Assembly: GCA_004352715.1 (NCBI GenBank)
Contig: SCFE01000109.1
Location: 737,963 to 801,962, forward strand
Source: Hofstenia miamia
Taxonomy: Eukaryota; Xenacoelomorpha; Acoela
DNA length: 64,000 bases
Direction: 5' to 3'
Shown here: one piece after another, positions 22,873-34,680 of the stretch
Layout: every line of letters starts with the position of its first letter
Position numbering within the stretch: the first letter of the stretch is position 1
Program-made: the position numbers and the translations under genes
Notes under the pieces: generated by a model
Database searches by the model: none
What the model saw: only the letters and a program-made list of their open reading frames with translations
Told to the model about the DNA's origin: nothing

Positions 22873-23640
22873 CCCTCTATGTAACAGATAGACTCATTTT
22901 TTTAGAAGAAGAGTGTATGGGACATGCTCGAAAACAAGATTGTGACGTAAAAGAGAACACCATATTGAGTATGATATTAATTTCCGATACTAATTTAAAA
23001 TAGAAAACAACAAATTATTTTTGACCCCTAAAAAAGCGCATACTATGGGAATGAGGAACTTTTATGAAATAACGGTTAAAAAACGCAACATAAGACGGAC
23101 AAGTACGGAGCTGGGACCAAGGTTTTAATTTCAACCGGAATTGATTTCAAATGGATACAAAATTTGCTGTTATATTTAATTATATTATACAATATTTGGT
23201 ATTCTGTAATATTTTCGAAGGATAAATATATGTTTCTAATCCCCCCATTCCCTTTTCATCTTGAATTGATATATGCACAAATTTTAGAGCACTTAGCGCC
23301 AGCACGTGGTCAACAATAGATGCAAAAGATCGGGGGACACGTTTCACGAAATTGATCGGGACTAAGAACGAAAAATTGAACACTGACTGAGACCAGTGCC
23401 GAAATGTCGAAAAATTGTGAGATCCCACAAGTGTATGATTTGAATGTAGACAGTATCCTTTGTTTTCGGGAAGAGCTAGGAAATAATTTTTGGGGAAAAT
23501 CATTGCAACATGTATATTTTTAAATTGTAATGATTGCAGTGCGTATAACACCACGCGCGGAAAGCATTTGTTCAATCGTTGAGAATAAAAAAACTGTAAG
23601 AAAATTAGAAAAATTCACATCAGAGTAATTTTAAAAATAA
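22873..23640. repeat. Dispersed repeat of about 700 bp, copy 2
   Basis: Partner of 22156-22871. A minus-strand frame of 131 codons (23575-23180) is open in this copy but not preserved in copy 1, so it is probably chance. Confidence 0.85.
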
Positions 23641-24410
23641 TTTAGTAATTTAATGTCCATGCCATAATTTTTTCTAGAAAATATCCCTCACTTAAAAATA
23701 TATAAAGAACGTCATTTCAAAATTTATACGCTATCCCCTGCATTCAAATTTCTATCACCATGTACTCACACTGTAATAACTTTATTAACGGGATACATTT
23801 TGAGTTGCATAGAGTTATTTTTTCTTGAATATTTTTTTATGGAAAATAATTTCTTCAAGTCTATTATGAAATTTGGAAACTGTGAAATGTTGTTACATCT
23901 ATTAGAGAACGTTCTCGAACGTAGTGTTGAAAATTTCAACTAAAGTGTTTTTTATGTCTGAAGTATCGAAAAAGATTAGCTATTTTCCTTTGAAAGTTTC
24001 GATTTAAAAATTTCTCTATACCTAGTGGTCAGTTTATCAAATTGCAAAAACCAAAAGGGAGATAGACTCTAGAAATAGGGCTGTGCGGGTAAGGCGGATG
24101 CGGGTACAATTATTACGGGTATGGGTAAATAAAACCTGGATCGTATTCGCAAGTCAAGTGTCGCATTTTACACATGTATGTTTATACAGATTCCTAATTG
24201 CTGTTTAAAAGCAATCAACTCAGAATTAAGCAATATATAAAATGTAGATATCAGGGGAAATTCTTTTATCATAAATATTTGGTTTGTTTCAGTTGCTTTC
24301 GCGTACCACTTTAAGTGTTAATTATGGTGGTGATTTCCTTCATTATGTAATAATCAAGAGTGTTAACAGCAACTGCTGTTAACAGGTAGTCAATTTTGTT
24401 CAGGCGCGAC
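23641..24410. other. Non-coding stretch
   Basis: AT-rich with no supported exon. At 24081-24160 a run of GCGGGTAAGG/GCGGGTACAA/ACGGGTATGGG words resembles the terminal part of a worn hAT-like element. Confidence 0.4.
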
Positions 24411-24415
24411 TTTAG

Positions 24416-24665
24416 GGGGAGGCACCCGGGGGCCAGTGCCCCCCCTTTTTGGGGATTCTTAGTTTTTTTGTAAAAGTGTTTTCCTCAAATATTTTTTATG
24501 TTGATGTTTGCAAGTTTCATCCGACAATTTAAGGTGAGCAATGCATAAATTTGGACATTTAGAGGTTACATTTTACAATGAAGTTTTCTCTTGGAGTTAT
24601 TTTTGTTTAAATTTCCATTTTAGTTTAAGTTTTCTTGAAACAAAAGTGGATGGTGCCCCCCTGTT
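24416..24665. mobile_element. Small hAT-like element remnant with G/C-run ends
   Basis: Left end CAGGCGCGACTTTAGGGGGA followed by GGGGGCCAGTGCCCCCC; right end ATGGTGCCCCCCTG. The CAG.GGCG...GGGGGGC start with an inverted CCCCCTG end is typical of a common hAT MITE type. Flanking duplications were not convincing by eye. Confidence 0.45.
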
Positions 24666-25559
24666 TTAAAAATCTTATACTATATTTGTTACCTTATTGG
24701 TTGTTTCTGGAAGTATTATAAGTACACTATGAGTTAAATCAAGTTCTTGCATTATAGTGTACAAAACGCAAAATTGGATATTACTTATGACCATGTTATA
24801 TTGCAATGCTTCAAATGAAAATAATGGCTCATATGAAATTGATGAGATCATTAAGTGGAATTGTTCTGATGATATTAATATTGTATCCAATTAGTATTTA
24901 TGCAAATCTTGCAAATTGGTGCAAATTGTTTTTGCATCACTAACAGCAGTCATGGAAAGAAAGAGGAAATATGAATATTAACTTATTTTAATATTTTTAA
25001 ATGACTTTTAGTTTTTATTTTCAACTTTAGAATATCATTATTTAGCTATAATTTTTTGCAGTTGTATGTATCAATTTGTTGGGGTCCCAAGCATTATTGT
25101 CTTCAGGCAAATCACACTAAGTGCCCTGAGTAAAGGTACATTGTACAAATTTCATATTGTGAAATTTAGCAAACGGCCAAAGTCAAATAATTTTTTGCCC
25201 TAAAATTTAAAAGAAAACTATTTTTTATATTGTCTTTAACAGAAAAACTGTTGTCGTTAATAATGACAGTAGATAGTTCTGTTAACAGAAAAGTTGCCAC
25301 CCCGGTGATAACTCAATAAATTTGCCACTTTCAGAGATGATTGTATTTGCATAACGCTGCATTCCGCCCACTACAGCGAGCAGTGCAAAGGACATAACCA
25401 CTATCAAGCCTGCTAGTTTGTTACCGTTTCATGTTAACGAATTTTTGGAAATTCACAATAGATTCATTTTATTATTAAGATTCTATATTTTTATCATGAA
25501 TACATCATACATTTTTTCAACTTTATGTAGTAGTAGCCCTAACCAGCACTGCCTATCAG

Positions 25560-25566
<7 letters not shown>

Positions 25567-25599
<33 letters not shown>

Positions 25600-26475
25600 T
25601 GGTAGTATCTATACCCAAATAGCAAGCATTGTAGGACAACCAATGGTCTATTAATGGGATCAATGGCCATTCTTGTGACAACCATAAAACAAAAAAAGTT
25701 TTTAAAATCTTAAAATTCCATAATTTTTCAAAGAAAAAATTATATCATTTTATATAATATTTGCATTGCTTTAAAGTTTGACTTCAATTTTCAAAAAGTA
25801 TTATTTATCAGTTTCATATAGCCATTAATTGGGAGGGAATGGCCCATTAATGACATTACTTGATCGTTCTGCCATCTAACGAGCAAATATTTATTGTTAT
25901 GACTTATAATTATGCCAAATCTAATTAAAATTTTATAACAAATGACCATTATTGGCTCACCAAAGGGTCATTTTGATATAAATCACAGGCCCATTAATTC
26001 CCCAGTGGTAATCTCGCTTTAATAGCCGTTAATGCCAACTACAATGGCCCATTGTCGGATTATTAACTGCTTGCTATTTGGGTAAATTGCTAACCGATTT
26101 CGTTTGATAAATCATCTTCGGTATAAGTGGGAATTAAATTTTCACATTTACTACATTCAATGCTGTTAAAGTATGAACTTAAAATATGTTCAATAAATTT
26201 GTGCTAATTGTTGTTCAGTCATTAGCAGTGGCGGCTCGTGCATGCACAATTTAGGCAAGCAAATATTTTTTTGTGTAACCAAAATAGTATAAATTATAAA
26301 CCATGAAAAATTTATTTATAAAGGAAAACCCCGAGACAATTTTTTCCAGAAATTTATCTGTAATATTATTATAGAAATAAGTTTAATAAAATTGCTAATG
26401 ATTTCTGTAGTTTTTTCCCCTCTAATCAGTTATTCTTGTATTTATTTAAAATTTCTTTAACCAGAAAATAATCAT
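25567..26475. repeat. Redundantly assembled block, copy A
   Basis: (TA)n, AAATTGGTAGTATC, the 469-bp MITE and the left end of the hAT element at 26226. It matches copies B (27249-28315) and C (28317-29389) essentially base for base and ends at a single N (26476). Confidence 0.9.
25614..26082. mobile_element. 469-bp MITE with TA target site (assembled copy A)
   Basis: Starts CCCAAATAGCAAGCATTG and ends CTGCTTGCTATTTGGG, with TA directly outside both ends, as for Tc1/mariner-type insertion. Several inner words built on (A)ATGGCCCATTAATG and TGGTC are also inverted. No coding capacity. The identical element recurs at 27291-27759 and 28365-28833 within sequence that appears to be assembled three times. 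Confidence 0.8.
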
Positions 26476-26476
26476 N

Positions 26477-26580
26477 TGATTTGCTTAAAATAAGCTCGTT
26501 TTGGGTTCGTTGTATATCAAATACTGTGCTCAAGCTCGGCTCGGCTCGGCTCGCCTCGTTGACAAGTCTGATCTGCATTA
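26477..26580 (+). repeat. Right end of the 15-kb hAT MITE, at a contig start
   Basis: 104 bases identical to 15358-15461, including the MITE terminus TTGACAAGTCTG and its flank ATCTGCATTA. Because the target flank matches too, this looks like the same locus, not another insertion. Confidence 0.85.
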
Positions 26581-27248
26581 ATATGACCGTCGGATCAGTG
26601 GGTCAATCAGGTCACTGTATTTGAGCGAGTCGGCAGATAATCAGGGGTCTCTACTAGTATTCTGTTAACCCGGTAATTATTCTTTTAAAAAAATCTTACG
26701 CTAATTGTTATACCAATGCATATAAAAATTGGTCCAGATTAAAATTCGTAATTCTGGCTCCCTTACTCTTTACCTTACTTACTTAGAATTTCTTTGAAAG
26801 ACAATAACTATGATTATAATATTTAAGTCCTTTTAATATATGCTCGAAGCAAATTTCTTAAAATATCTTCTTATAACTTCTTATTACTGGAAGTTGACAT
26901 ATATGGTTCTTTCATAAGATTTTATAAAAGATTACAGAACACCTCAAAATTTGTGTCTTAATTCTAATGATGTGGATCTAGCTGTGGAAAAAAATATCGG
27001 TTTCTTACACCTCTTACTTTGTCGTAAAAACAAAACATATTTGTCACACCTTAATTATGATGATTCTCAAGCGGGGAGGGGGGCAAAATGATTAAGTTCA
27101 TTTTAGTCACACAGTTTGCTTTATCAGAGGTGTTAGACAATATAACCAGTGTTTGAGATGATGAACATAAACTATGGCAAGGGATAATATATGTGTTTTA
27201 GATGAAAGTGCCTGACGCTATTATTTTGATCTTATTAATTTTTTTCTT

Positions 27249-28315
27249 ATATATATATATATATATATATATAAATTGGTAGTATCTATACCCAAATAGC
27301 AAGCATTGTAGGACAACCAATGGTCTATTAATGGGATCAATGGCCATTCTTGTGACAACCATAAAACAAAAAAAGTTTTTAAAATCTTAAAATTCCATAA
27401 TTTTTCAAAGAAAAAATTATATCATTTTATATAATATTTGCATTGCTTTAAAGTTTGACTTCAATTTTCAAAAAGTATTATTTATCAGTTTCATATAGCC
27501 ATTAATTGGGAGGGAATGGCCCATTAATGACATTACTTGATCGTTCTGCCATCTAACGAGCAAATATTTATTGTTATGACTTATAATTATGCCAAATCTA
27601 ATTAAAATTTTATAACAAATGACCATTATTGGCTCACCAAAGGGTCATTTTGATATAAATCACAGGCCCATTAATTCCCCAGTGGTAATCTCGCTTTAAT
27701 AGCCGTTAATGCCAACTACAATGGCCCATTGTCGGATTATTAACTGCTTGCTATTTGGGTAAATTGCTAACCGATTTCGTTTGATAAATCATCTTCGGTA
27801 TAAGTGGGAATTAAATTTTCACATTTACTACATTCAATGCTGTTAAAGTATGAACTTAAAATATGTTCAATAAATTTGTGCTAATTGTTGTTCAGTCATT
27901 AGCAGTGGCGGCTCGTGCATGCACAATTTAGGCAAGCAAATATTTTTTTGTGTAACCAAAATAGTATAAATTATAAACCATGAAAAATTTATTTATAAAG
28001 GAAAACCCCGAGACAATTTTTTCCAGAAATTTATCTGTAATATTATTATAGAAATAAGTTTAATAAAATTGCTAATGATTTCTGTAGTTTTTTCCCCTCT
28101 AATCAGTTATTCTTGTATTTATTTAAAATTTCTTTAACCAGAAAATAATCATTCTGCAAGACAGTGATCAAAACCCAATAGTTTGTATTAATTCAAATAT
28201 TTACATATTTTCAGGAAGGCAGTCAATAAATCATGTATTTCAAAATATTGAATAACAATGTTGTCGATTTTTACAATTGAAGGCATGTTGATGATAGAAA
28301 TCTTGAGATAAATTC
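27249..28315. repeat. Redundantly assembled block, copy B
   Basis: Same sequence as copies A and C, with the MITE at 27291-27759 and the hAT left end at 27903. It ends at a single N (28316). Its left flank (26581-27248) differs from that of copy A. Confidence 0.9.
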
Positions 28316-28316
28316 N

Positions 28317-28350
<34 letters not shown>

Positions 28351-29389
28351 TGGTAGTATCTATACCCAAATAGCAAGCATTGTAGGACAACCAATGGTCT
28401 ATTAATGGGATCAATGGCCATTCTTGTGACAACCATAAAACAAAAAAAGTTTTTAAAATCTTAAAATTCCATAATTTTTCAAAGAAAAAATTATATCATT
28501 TTATATAATATTTGCATTGCTTTAAAGTTTGACTTCAATTTTCAAAAAGTATTATTTATCAGTTTCATATAGCCATTAATTGGGAGGGAATGGCCCATTA
28601 ATGACATTACTTGATCGTTCTGCCATCTAACGAGCAAATATTTATTGTTATGACTTATAATTATGCCAAATCTAATTAAAATTTTATAACAAATGACCAT
28701 TATTGGCTCACCAAAGGGTCATTTTGATATAAATCACAGGCCCATTAATTCCCCAGTGGTAATCTCGCTTTAATAGCCGTTAATGCCAACTACAATGGCC
28801 CATTGTCGGATTATTAACTGCTTGCTATTTGGGTAAATTGCTAACCGATTTCGTTTGATAAATCATCTTCGGTATAAGTGGGAATTAAATTTTCACATTT
28901 ACTACATTCAATGCTGTTAAAGTATGAACTTAAAATATGTTCAATAAATTTGTGCTAATTGTTGTTCAGTCATTAGCAGTGGCGGCTCGTGCATGCACAA
29001 TTTAGGCAAGCAAATATTTTTTTGTGTAACCAAAATAGTATAAATTATAAACCATGAAAAATTTATTTATAAAGGAAAACCCCGAGACAATTTTTTCCAG
29101 AAATTTATCTGTAATATTATTATAGAAATAAGTTTAATAAAATTGCTAATGATTTCTGTAGTTTTTTCCCCTCTAATCAGTTATTCTTGTATTTATTTAA
29201 AATTTCTTTAACCAGAAAATAATCATTCTGCAAGACAGTGATCAAAACCCAATAGTTTGTATTAATTCAAATATTTACATATTTTCAGGAAGGCAGTCAA
29301 TAAATCATGTATTTCAAAATATTGAATAACAATGTTGTCGATTTTTACAATTGAAGGCATGTTGATGATAGAAATCTTGAGATAAATTC
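28317..29389. repeat. Redundantly assembled block, copy C
   Basis: Same sequence again, with the MITE at 28365-28833. This copy alone continues past 29389 into the body of the hAT element, so it is probably the real context. Confidence 0.9.
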
Positions 29390-30548
29390 CAATTTTTTTT
29401 CAAGATTGAGAAACTTCGATTAGAAAATGAAAATTACATTTAAGTTTCTCAAAATTTTTTAAAATTTATTTTCAAATCTATCACCTTAAAATATCCACAT
29501 CATATTTAATTTTTTGAATGAATTGGTAACACATTCGAAGATAAAATTAGTCTTTCATTCACAATTGCTATAAAATTTCTAAGTTCTGTAAGCAAAAACA
29601 AATGGCTACCACTTTATATTTAAGAATATTGTACAAGGAATCCGTGAGGTAAAAAATGTGAAAAAACTATATACCAGATAGGAGCCTCGCTTAAATATAT
29701 TTCTGTTTCTGTTACTGCTGCTGCTGGAATGTAAAAGTGTTTCTGATTTATTTAAATAATAAATATCATGTTTACTTTTGGGTCATCGTATTGAATTATA
29801 ATATTAGTAGTCATTACAAGAAATTGTAGCACAAATTGTTGTAGGCCTCTAACAGCAAAACAGAATGACGTATTCAATTACGTGTTAATAAAATGTACTT
29901 GAAATGGATATTGTTTTCTTTCTTAAATGCGTTTTTGGGAATCCAGCATTTAAAAATCAACTATAGATTAAACTTACGGATGAATTTAGCCGAGCATCTA
30001 TTATACAAATTGCCGGAAAAAATGTGTCTTGATCCTCTTCAATATTATATAATTTAAGGTATTTCCCTTGTTCGCACGACTTAACTTACCTCTTAAATTC
30101 ATTAAATGCAAAATTGACATGAGAAATTCAAATGATATAGATACGATCTTAACATTATTTTATAGTATTAGCATTAACCAATTAGAATTGATGATGTATT
30201 TGAACATTCGCGTGTTGGCATTTTCATGAAATTATATTCAATTGCATCTACTTCATTTTTCCCTTTATAAATTGACATATGGGATAAAATTTTTTGCAAA
30301 ATTTTGACACGTGAACAACTATGGCTAAGAACAAATTTTTTTTGCATTGTATAGTAAACTAATAGCGTTTAAACAATTGATGATGAGCTAGATAATATAT
30401 TAATTTTAGGATATATAAATTTGTAAAAAACCTCTTTCACTTACAGTTAAGCATAGTGAATAATCTACGCCGCACTTTCACTAGTTATTTGCTGACGTCA
30501 CATGGCACTGTTTAAATTTCTTGTAATGTCTTTTAGTAGTAGGCCTTA

Positions 30549-30688
30549 GGCTATGGTTAGATTACGTGATTGGTAGCAAGAAAAATAACTAAACACATCA
30601 CATCGCTAATTATCTCGGTGGCTAGACGTGAAATTTTATTAAAATGTGACAGATCACGCGTGATCAATCACATAGTCTAACCGTAGCC
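30549..30688. mobile_element. 140-bp MITE with TTA duplication (PIF/Harbinger-type)
   Basis: Starts GGCTATGGTTAGATTACGTG and ends CATAGTCTAACCGTAGCC, inverted repeats of about 25 bases with a few mismatches. TTA lies on both sides (30546-30548, 30689-30691), the 3-bp duplication of PIF/Harbinger elements. It lies inside the outer hAT element, so it inserted later. Confidence 0.7.
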
Positions 30689-31149
30689 TTACAATGGAAT
30701 TAATACAATGTGAAGCAATGAGCGGAGTGCTTGCTTTGCTAGCTAAATCTTCGCGTGATGAATTAAACAAAACGGATGTAATTTTATCATTTGAGTGAGC
30801 GTAGGTACTGCATTAAGGTAGTTGCTTGCTGTGGCGCAATCATTCAATGATTTTTAAAGCAAATCGTAATGAATTATTTCCTAATTCAATTCATATTATT
30901 ACTTGATTCTTGAATAATTTACGATTTGTACATTTAGATCAATATATTTAGTATGTCCTTGACTTGTACAGCTGTAAATTCATGCAAATACAAATATTAA
31001 AAAATTATTGGGCAAGCACTGCTTGCCTTGCTTACAGGCAGGAGTAGGGTTAGGATTTTATTGAGTAAAAAATGAGCAAAAATTGACAATTAAATTGAGC
31101 AAAAATTAACTCAAAATTGAGTAAAAAATTGAGTAAAAAACGAAAAATT

Positions 31150-32845
31150 TTACAAAGAAGAGTCATTATTCCACATAACAACCAGTGCCCACTTCAAGTG
31201 CTCGACTGTGTACCGCTCTCTCTGGGGACTTAGAAGTCTCTTGAAGTACGAAAAAAGTCGCTCCACTTCGACACTGACAATAGGAGCATAGGCAAATTTT
31301 GAAATTTCTGATGGCCCGACTGAAAGTTCTGGCACATGCTCACCCCGTAGGACTTTTGCCACATTCACCATAAACTTGAAATCTGGATTCTTGGAAATCA
31401 CATTCTCAAACTTGGCCTTGTACTTAAAAAGTTCTGGGGCTGCCAAATTGTTAAGTACATTTTCGTATATTTGAATACTTTGTGTGATTTTTCCGCGACC
31501 CTCCAGTTGAGTGATTGCCTCTGATATTCCCCGAAATGCGCTAGTGATGAAGGCCAATTGCTGTTGAACCACGTCCTTCAAAACAATTTTCTTCAGGACA
31601 ACGACAGCATGGCATTCGTCTTCATCGCAAGATTCAATAAAAGACGCCACTGTGGTGAAATTGGTACAATAGTAATATGCTGCCTCAAGCCACGTGCACC
31701 ACNNNNNNNNNNNNNNNNNNNNNNNNNNNNNNNNNNNNNNNNNNNNNNNNNNNNNNNNNNNNNNNNNNNNNNNNNNNNNNNNNNNNNNNNNNNNNNNNNN
31801 NNNNNNNNNNNNNNNNNNNNNNNNNNNNNNNNNNNNNNNNNNNNNNNNNNNNNNNNNNNNNNNNNNNNNNNNNNNNNNNNNNNNNNNNNNNNNNNNNNNN
31901 NNNNNNNNNNNNNNNNNNNNNNNNNNNNNNNNNNNNNNNNNNNNNNNNNNNNNNNNNNNNNNNNNNNNNNNNNNNNNNNNNNNNNNNNNNNNNNNNNNNN
32001 NNNNNNNNNNNNNNNNNNNNNNNNNNNNNNNNNNNNNNNNNNNNNNNNNNNNNNNNNNNNNNNNNNNNNNNNNNNNNNNNNNNNNNNNNNNNNNNNNNNN
32101 NNNNNNNNNNNNNNNNNNNNNNNNNNNNNNNNNNNNNNNNNNNNNNNNNNNNNNNNNNNNNNNNNNNNNNNNNNNNNNNNNNNNNNNNNNNNNNNNNNNN
32201 NNNNNNNNNNNNNNNNNNNNNNNNNNNNNNNNNNNNNNNNNNNNNNNNNNNNNNNNNNNNNNNNNNNNNNNNNNNNNNNNNNNNNNNNNNNNNNNNNNNN
32301 NNNNNNNNNNNNNNNNNNNNNNNNNNNNNAACCAAAACTGCTCCAATAGGTCGACTTTGAGCATCTGTTGTTTCATCAATAATGACGTAAATAAATTGAT
32401 CAGCAATTTCTTGTTTAATTGAGTTCATAATCTCTGTGTACTCTTCGCGCATGTAATTCTTTCTTAAAGTTGACTCACTTGGCGTTGCACGGCCAGTGTA
32501 CTTCTCTAAGAAACTGCGCAAAGCTTCATTTTCAACTCGTGATAAAGGAATATTGGCCTTGGTGAATGCAATTGCCAGGTCCTTAAAATAAGGAGAGCTG
32601 CGTGATGTACTTGGCATGTTTGTGAGAAAAGTTTGTGCCTGGCGGTTGCTTGCAGTTGCATTTTTCTCGTGCTTCTTTGATTTATAGTGAGATTCACAAA
32701 GAAATTTGGCTTGAGAACCATATTCAATTGCATGAGGGCAAACTTTGCATTTTAGCTGATTTGTGGCACGGTCATAGCCCCATACACGGGGCCCACCTGG
32801 TAGATTTCGGGCAAAAACTGAGCCGCACTGCTTGTCTTTGGGCAT
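31150..32845 (-). CDS. hAT transposase with N-terminal BED-like zinc finger (gap inside)
   Basis: The frame starts at ATG 32845 with MPKDKQCGSVFARNLPG and ends at 31150. Residues 33-59 hold CKVC then SHYKSKKH, a BED/C2H2-type DNA-binding finger. IIDETTDAQSRPIG near residue 157 contains the first catalytic aspartate of the hAT D-D-E site. The C-terminus has the dimerisation block SVEVERLFSYFKRLL followed by W-A-L-V-V-M-W-N. The catalytic middle is lost in 627 Ns (31703-32329). The two sides are in different frames across the Ns, so the gap length is inexact or a shift is present. Both visible halves lack stops, so this copy may be young. It cuts and reinserts hAT DNA in the nucleus. Confidence 0.85.
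31703..32329. other. Assembly gap, 627 N, in the hAT transposase
   Basis: Run of Ns interrupting the catalytic domain; length probably estimated. Confidence 0.95.
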
Positions 32846-33186
32846 GTTGAAGTGTTAACACTGTGTTAAAACGTGCGAGAAGCAACGAAGAAATTAACGA
32901 AGTAAATATACATGTAGAATTGAGATTGAAATTAACCAATGAGAATGCAGCAATGTGAATTGTAAATGAAATTGAGGATAATTAAAGCCACTTCACGGCT
33001 CGCTTTATTTGCATTGCACCATCGCTGCCTGAAATTGAGTGAAAAATTGAGTAAACAGTAGAGAAATTGATAGCCCTTAGTTTATCTTATTTTATTGAGT
33101 AATAGGACCAAAATTGAGTAAAAAATTGAGTTATTGAATACTCAATAAAATCCTAAGCCTAGGCAGAAGCCGCCTATGGTCATTAG

Positions 33187-33829
33187 TTGATTCTTGTTTA
33201 TCTCTTTTATAAACAAGGATTCAGCAAATTATTGTTCTTAGTAATATTTCATTTCCGCCTATGCAAATATATTTCACTTCTTAATGTACTCTGAGGTGTT
33301 CATTGATCATCGTTACAATTTTTTTTTGGTTTTTCAATGTAAAAATGATTGAATTCCTCACATTGATATTTGTATTGATTTTAGCATTGGCCCGATTCGA
33401 TCTTAGTTACTTCAATTTTTTTACTAATGTTTTTAATAATTGATTTTAAAAATTATTTTTTACATTGAAGAGAGTTCTGCTAGAAATAAAAAGAAACCTA
33501 ATAAGGGGGTCTTTTTGTTAATGAAGAAAAGTTCAGTAAATTGTACACAAAATCTACAATACATAAACAACATCAATTATTCTATAGCTTCGCAAACAAC
33601 ATTCAATTATTTTTTATCTAACTGTATGCGTACTTTGAATTCCAATAAATTTAATAAGATTGGAAATTTTTATATCGTCTATTGTTACTAATAATAAATC
33701 AATTAAATGTTTTTAGCTTTTTTGAATTAAGCACTGGGTTTTGCAATCACATAATGCTCAACGCTGCTGTAAGTATAAAAATTAATATTAAGAATGCAGC
33801 TTAAAAATGTTAATCTAAAATTAATATAA
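33187..33829. other. Non-coding AT-rich stretch
   Basis: No supported exon. An open frame at 33440-33691 is rich in N, I, K and Y with no motif and is treated as chance. Confidence 0.45.
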
Positions 33830-34342
33830 TGTTTAAATATTTCTATAGTATTAGTACAGTTACGTAATGTTTCATTTAGAAGAGGCGAGGTTAGCAATTC
33901 AAAAACTGAAAAATCGCTGAGGTGCTTTCGGAATGTTTCGTAAAATACCAAAGGAAGTGACAACTTAAAAAACTGCGAATTTACATTCATAAGTCGAAGA
34001 AACTCATTCAACAAAATTAGATGTTATCATTCAAAATCAGGTTGTAACACCAGTTTCTTAATTATCACTATAAATATAAAGCACTTGCATGTTAGTATGT
34101 TAATAAAGAAACAGTGTGTCAAAATGATTTTTATTTGTTTCATTATTTGGGACCAATAGCATCATACTAATTTAGTAATCATTTATGTTTTCACAAGCAA
34201 ATCTTTAACTAATGAATTGAAAGATTCAGTCGTAAAACGCTAGTGTCAAAATAAACTATCTTATGCCTATGAAGTTTGATTTAGGAATTTCAACAAATAT
34301 TAGGAAGAACTTTTTCAGGTGCAGAAATATATATTTAAGCTA

Positions 34343-34373
<31 letters not shown>

Positions 34374-34564
34374 NNNNNNNNNNNNNNNNNNNNNNNNNNN
34401 NNNNNNNNNNNNNNNNNNNNNNNNNNNNNNNNNNNNNNNNNNNNNNNNNNNNNNNNNNNNNNNNNNNNNNNNNNNNNNNNNNNNNNNNNNNNNNNNNNNN
34501 NNNNNNNNNNNNNNNNNNNNNNNNNNNNNNNNNNNNNNNNNNNNNNNNNNNNNNNNNNNNNNNN

Positions 34565-34600
<36 letters not shown>

Positions 34601-34680
34601 CATCTGAAATATCAATATTCAAATTCACTCCATGGCATGCAAATGCACCAGTGTTTGAGACTCAAAATGTAAGCAATACG
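33830..34680 (+). repeat. Dispersed repeat, copy 2 (partner at 11.1-11.8 kb)
   Basis: Same family as 11100-11800, including the (TA)n tract, here broken by 191 Ns (34374-34564). The text after the gap (AAATTCACTCCATGG...ATGCACCA) again matches the first copy. Confidence 0.75.

Larger units (their letters stand above)
31045..33161 (-). mobile_element. Inner hAT transposon with near-complete transposase
   Basis: Termini TAGGGTTAGGATTTTATTGAG and, inverted, TAGGCTTAGGATTTTATTGAG. The 8-bp duplication is GGCAGGAG (31037-31044) and GGCAGAAG (33162-33169), one mismatch. Both ends carry many AAATTGAGTAAA repeats, likely subterminal transposase-binding words. A 627-N gap lies in the middle of the coding part. 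Confidence 0.88.
28977..33178. mobile_element. Outer hAT element, split by an inner hAT
   Basis: Left end CAGTGGCGGCTCGTGC and right end (inverted) CATAGGCGGCTTCTGC are imperfect inverted repeats. GTCATTAG lies directly outside both (28969-28976 and 33179-33186), a perfect 8-bp duplication. Without the inner transposon and one copy of its duplication the element is about 2.1 kb. No transposase reading frame remains, so it is non-autonomous. The inner element sits 17 bases from its right terminus. Confidence 0.85.

Noticed and set aside
23180-23575. 131-codon minus-strand frame
   Set aside because: It lies in a two-copy repeat and is not open in the other copy; no motif.
22156-23640. Assembly duplication like those at 41-49 kb
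   Set aside because: The two copies differ by roughly 15%, too much for alleles of one locus, so they are real repeat copies.
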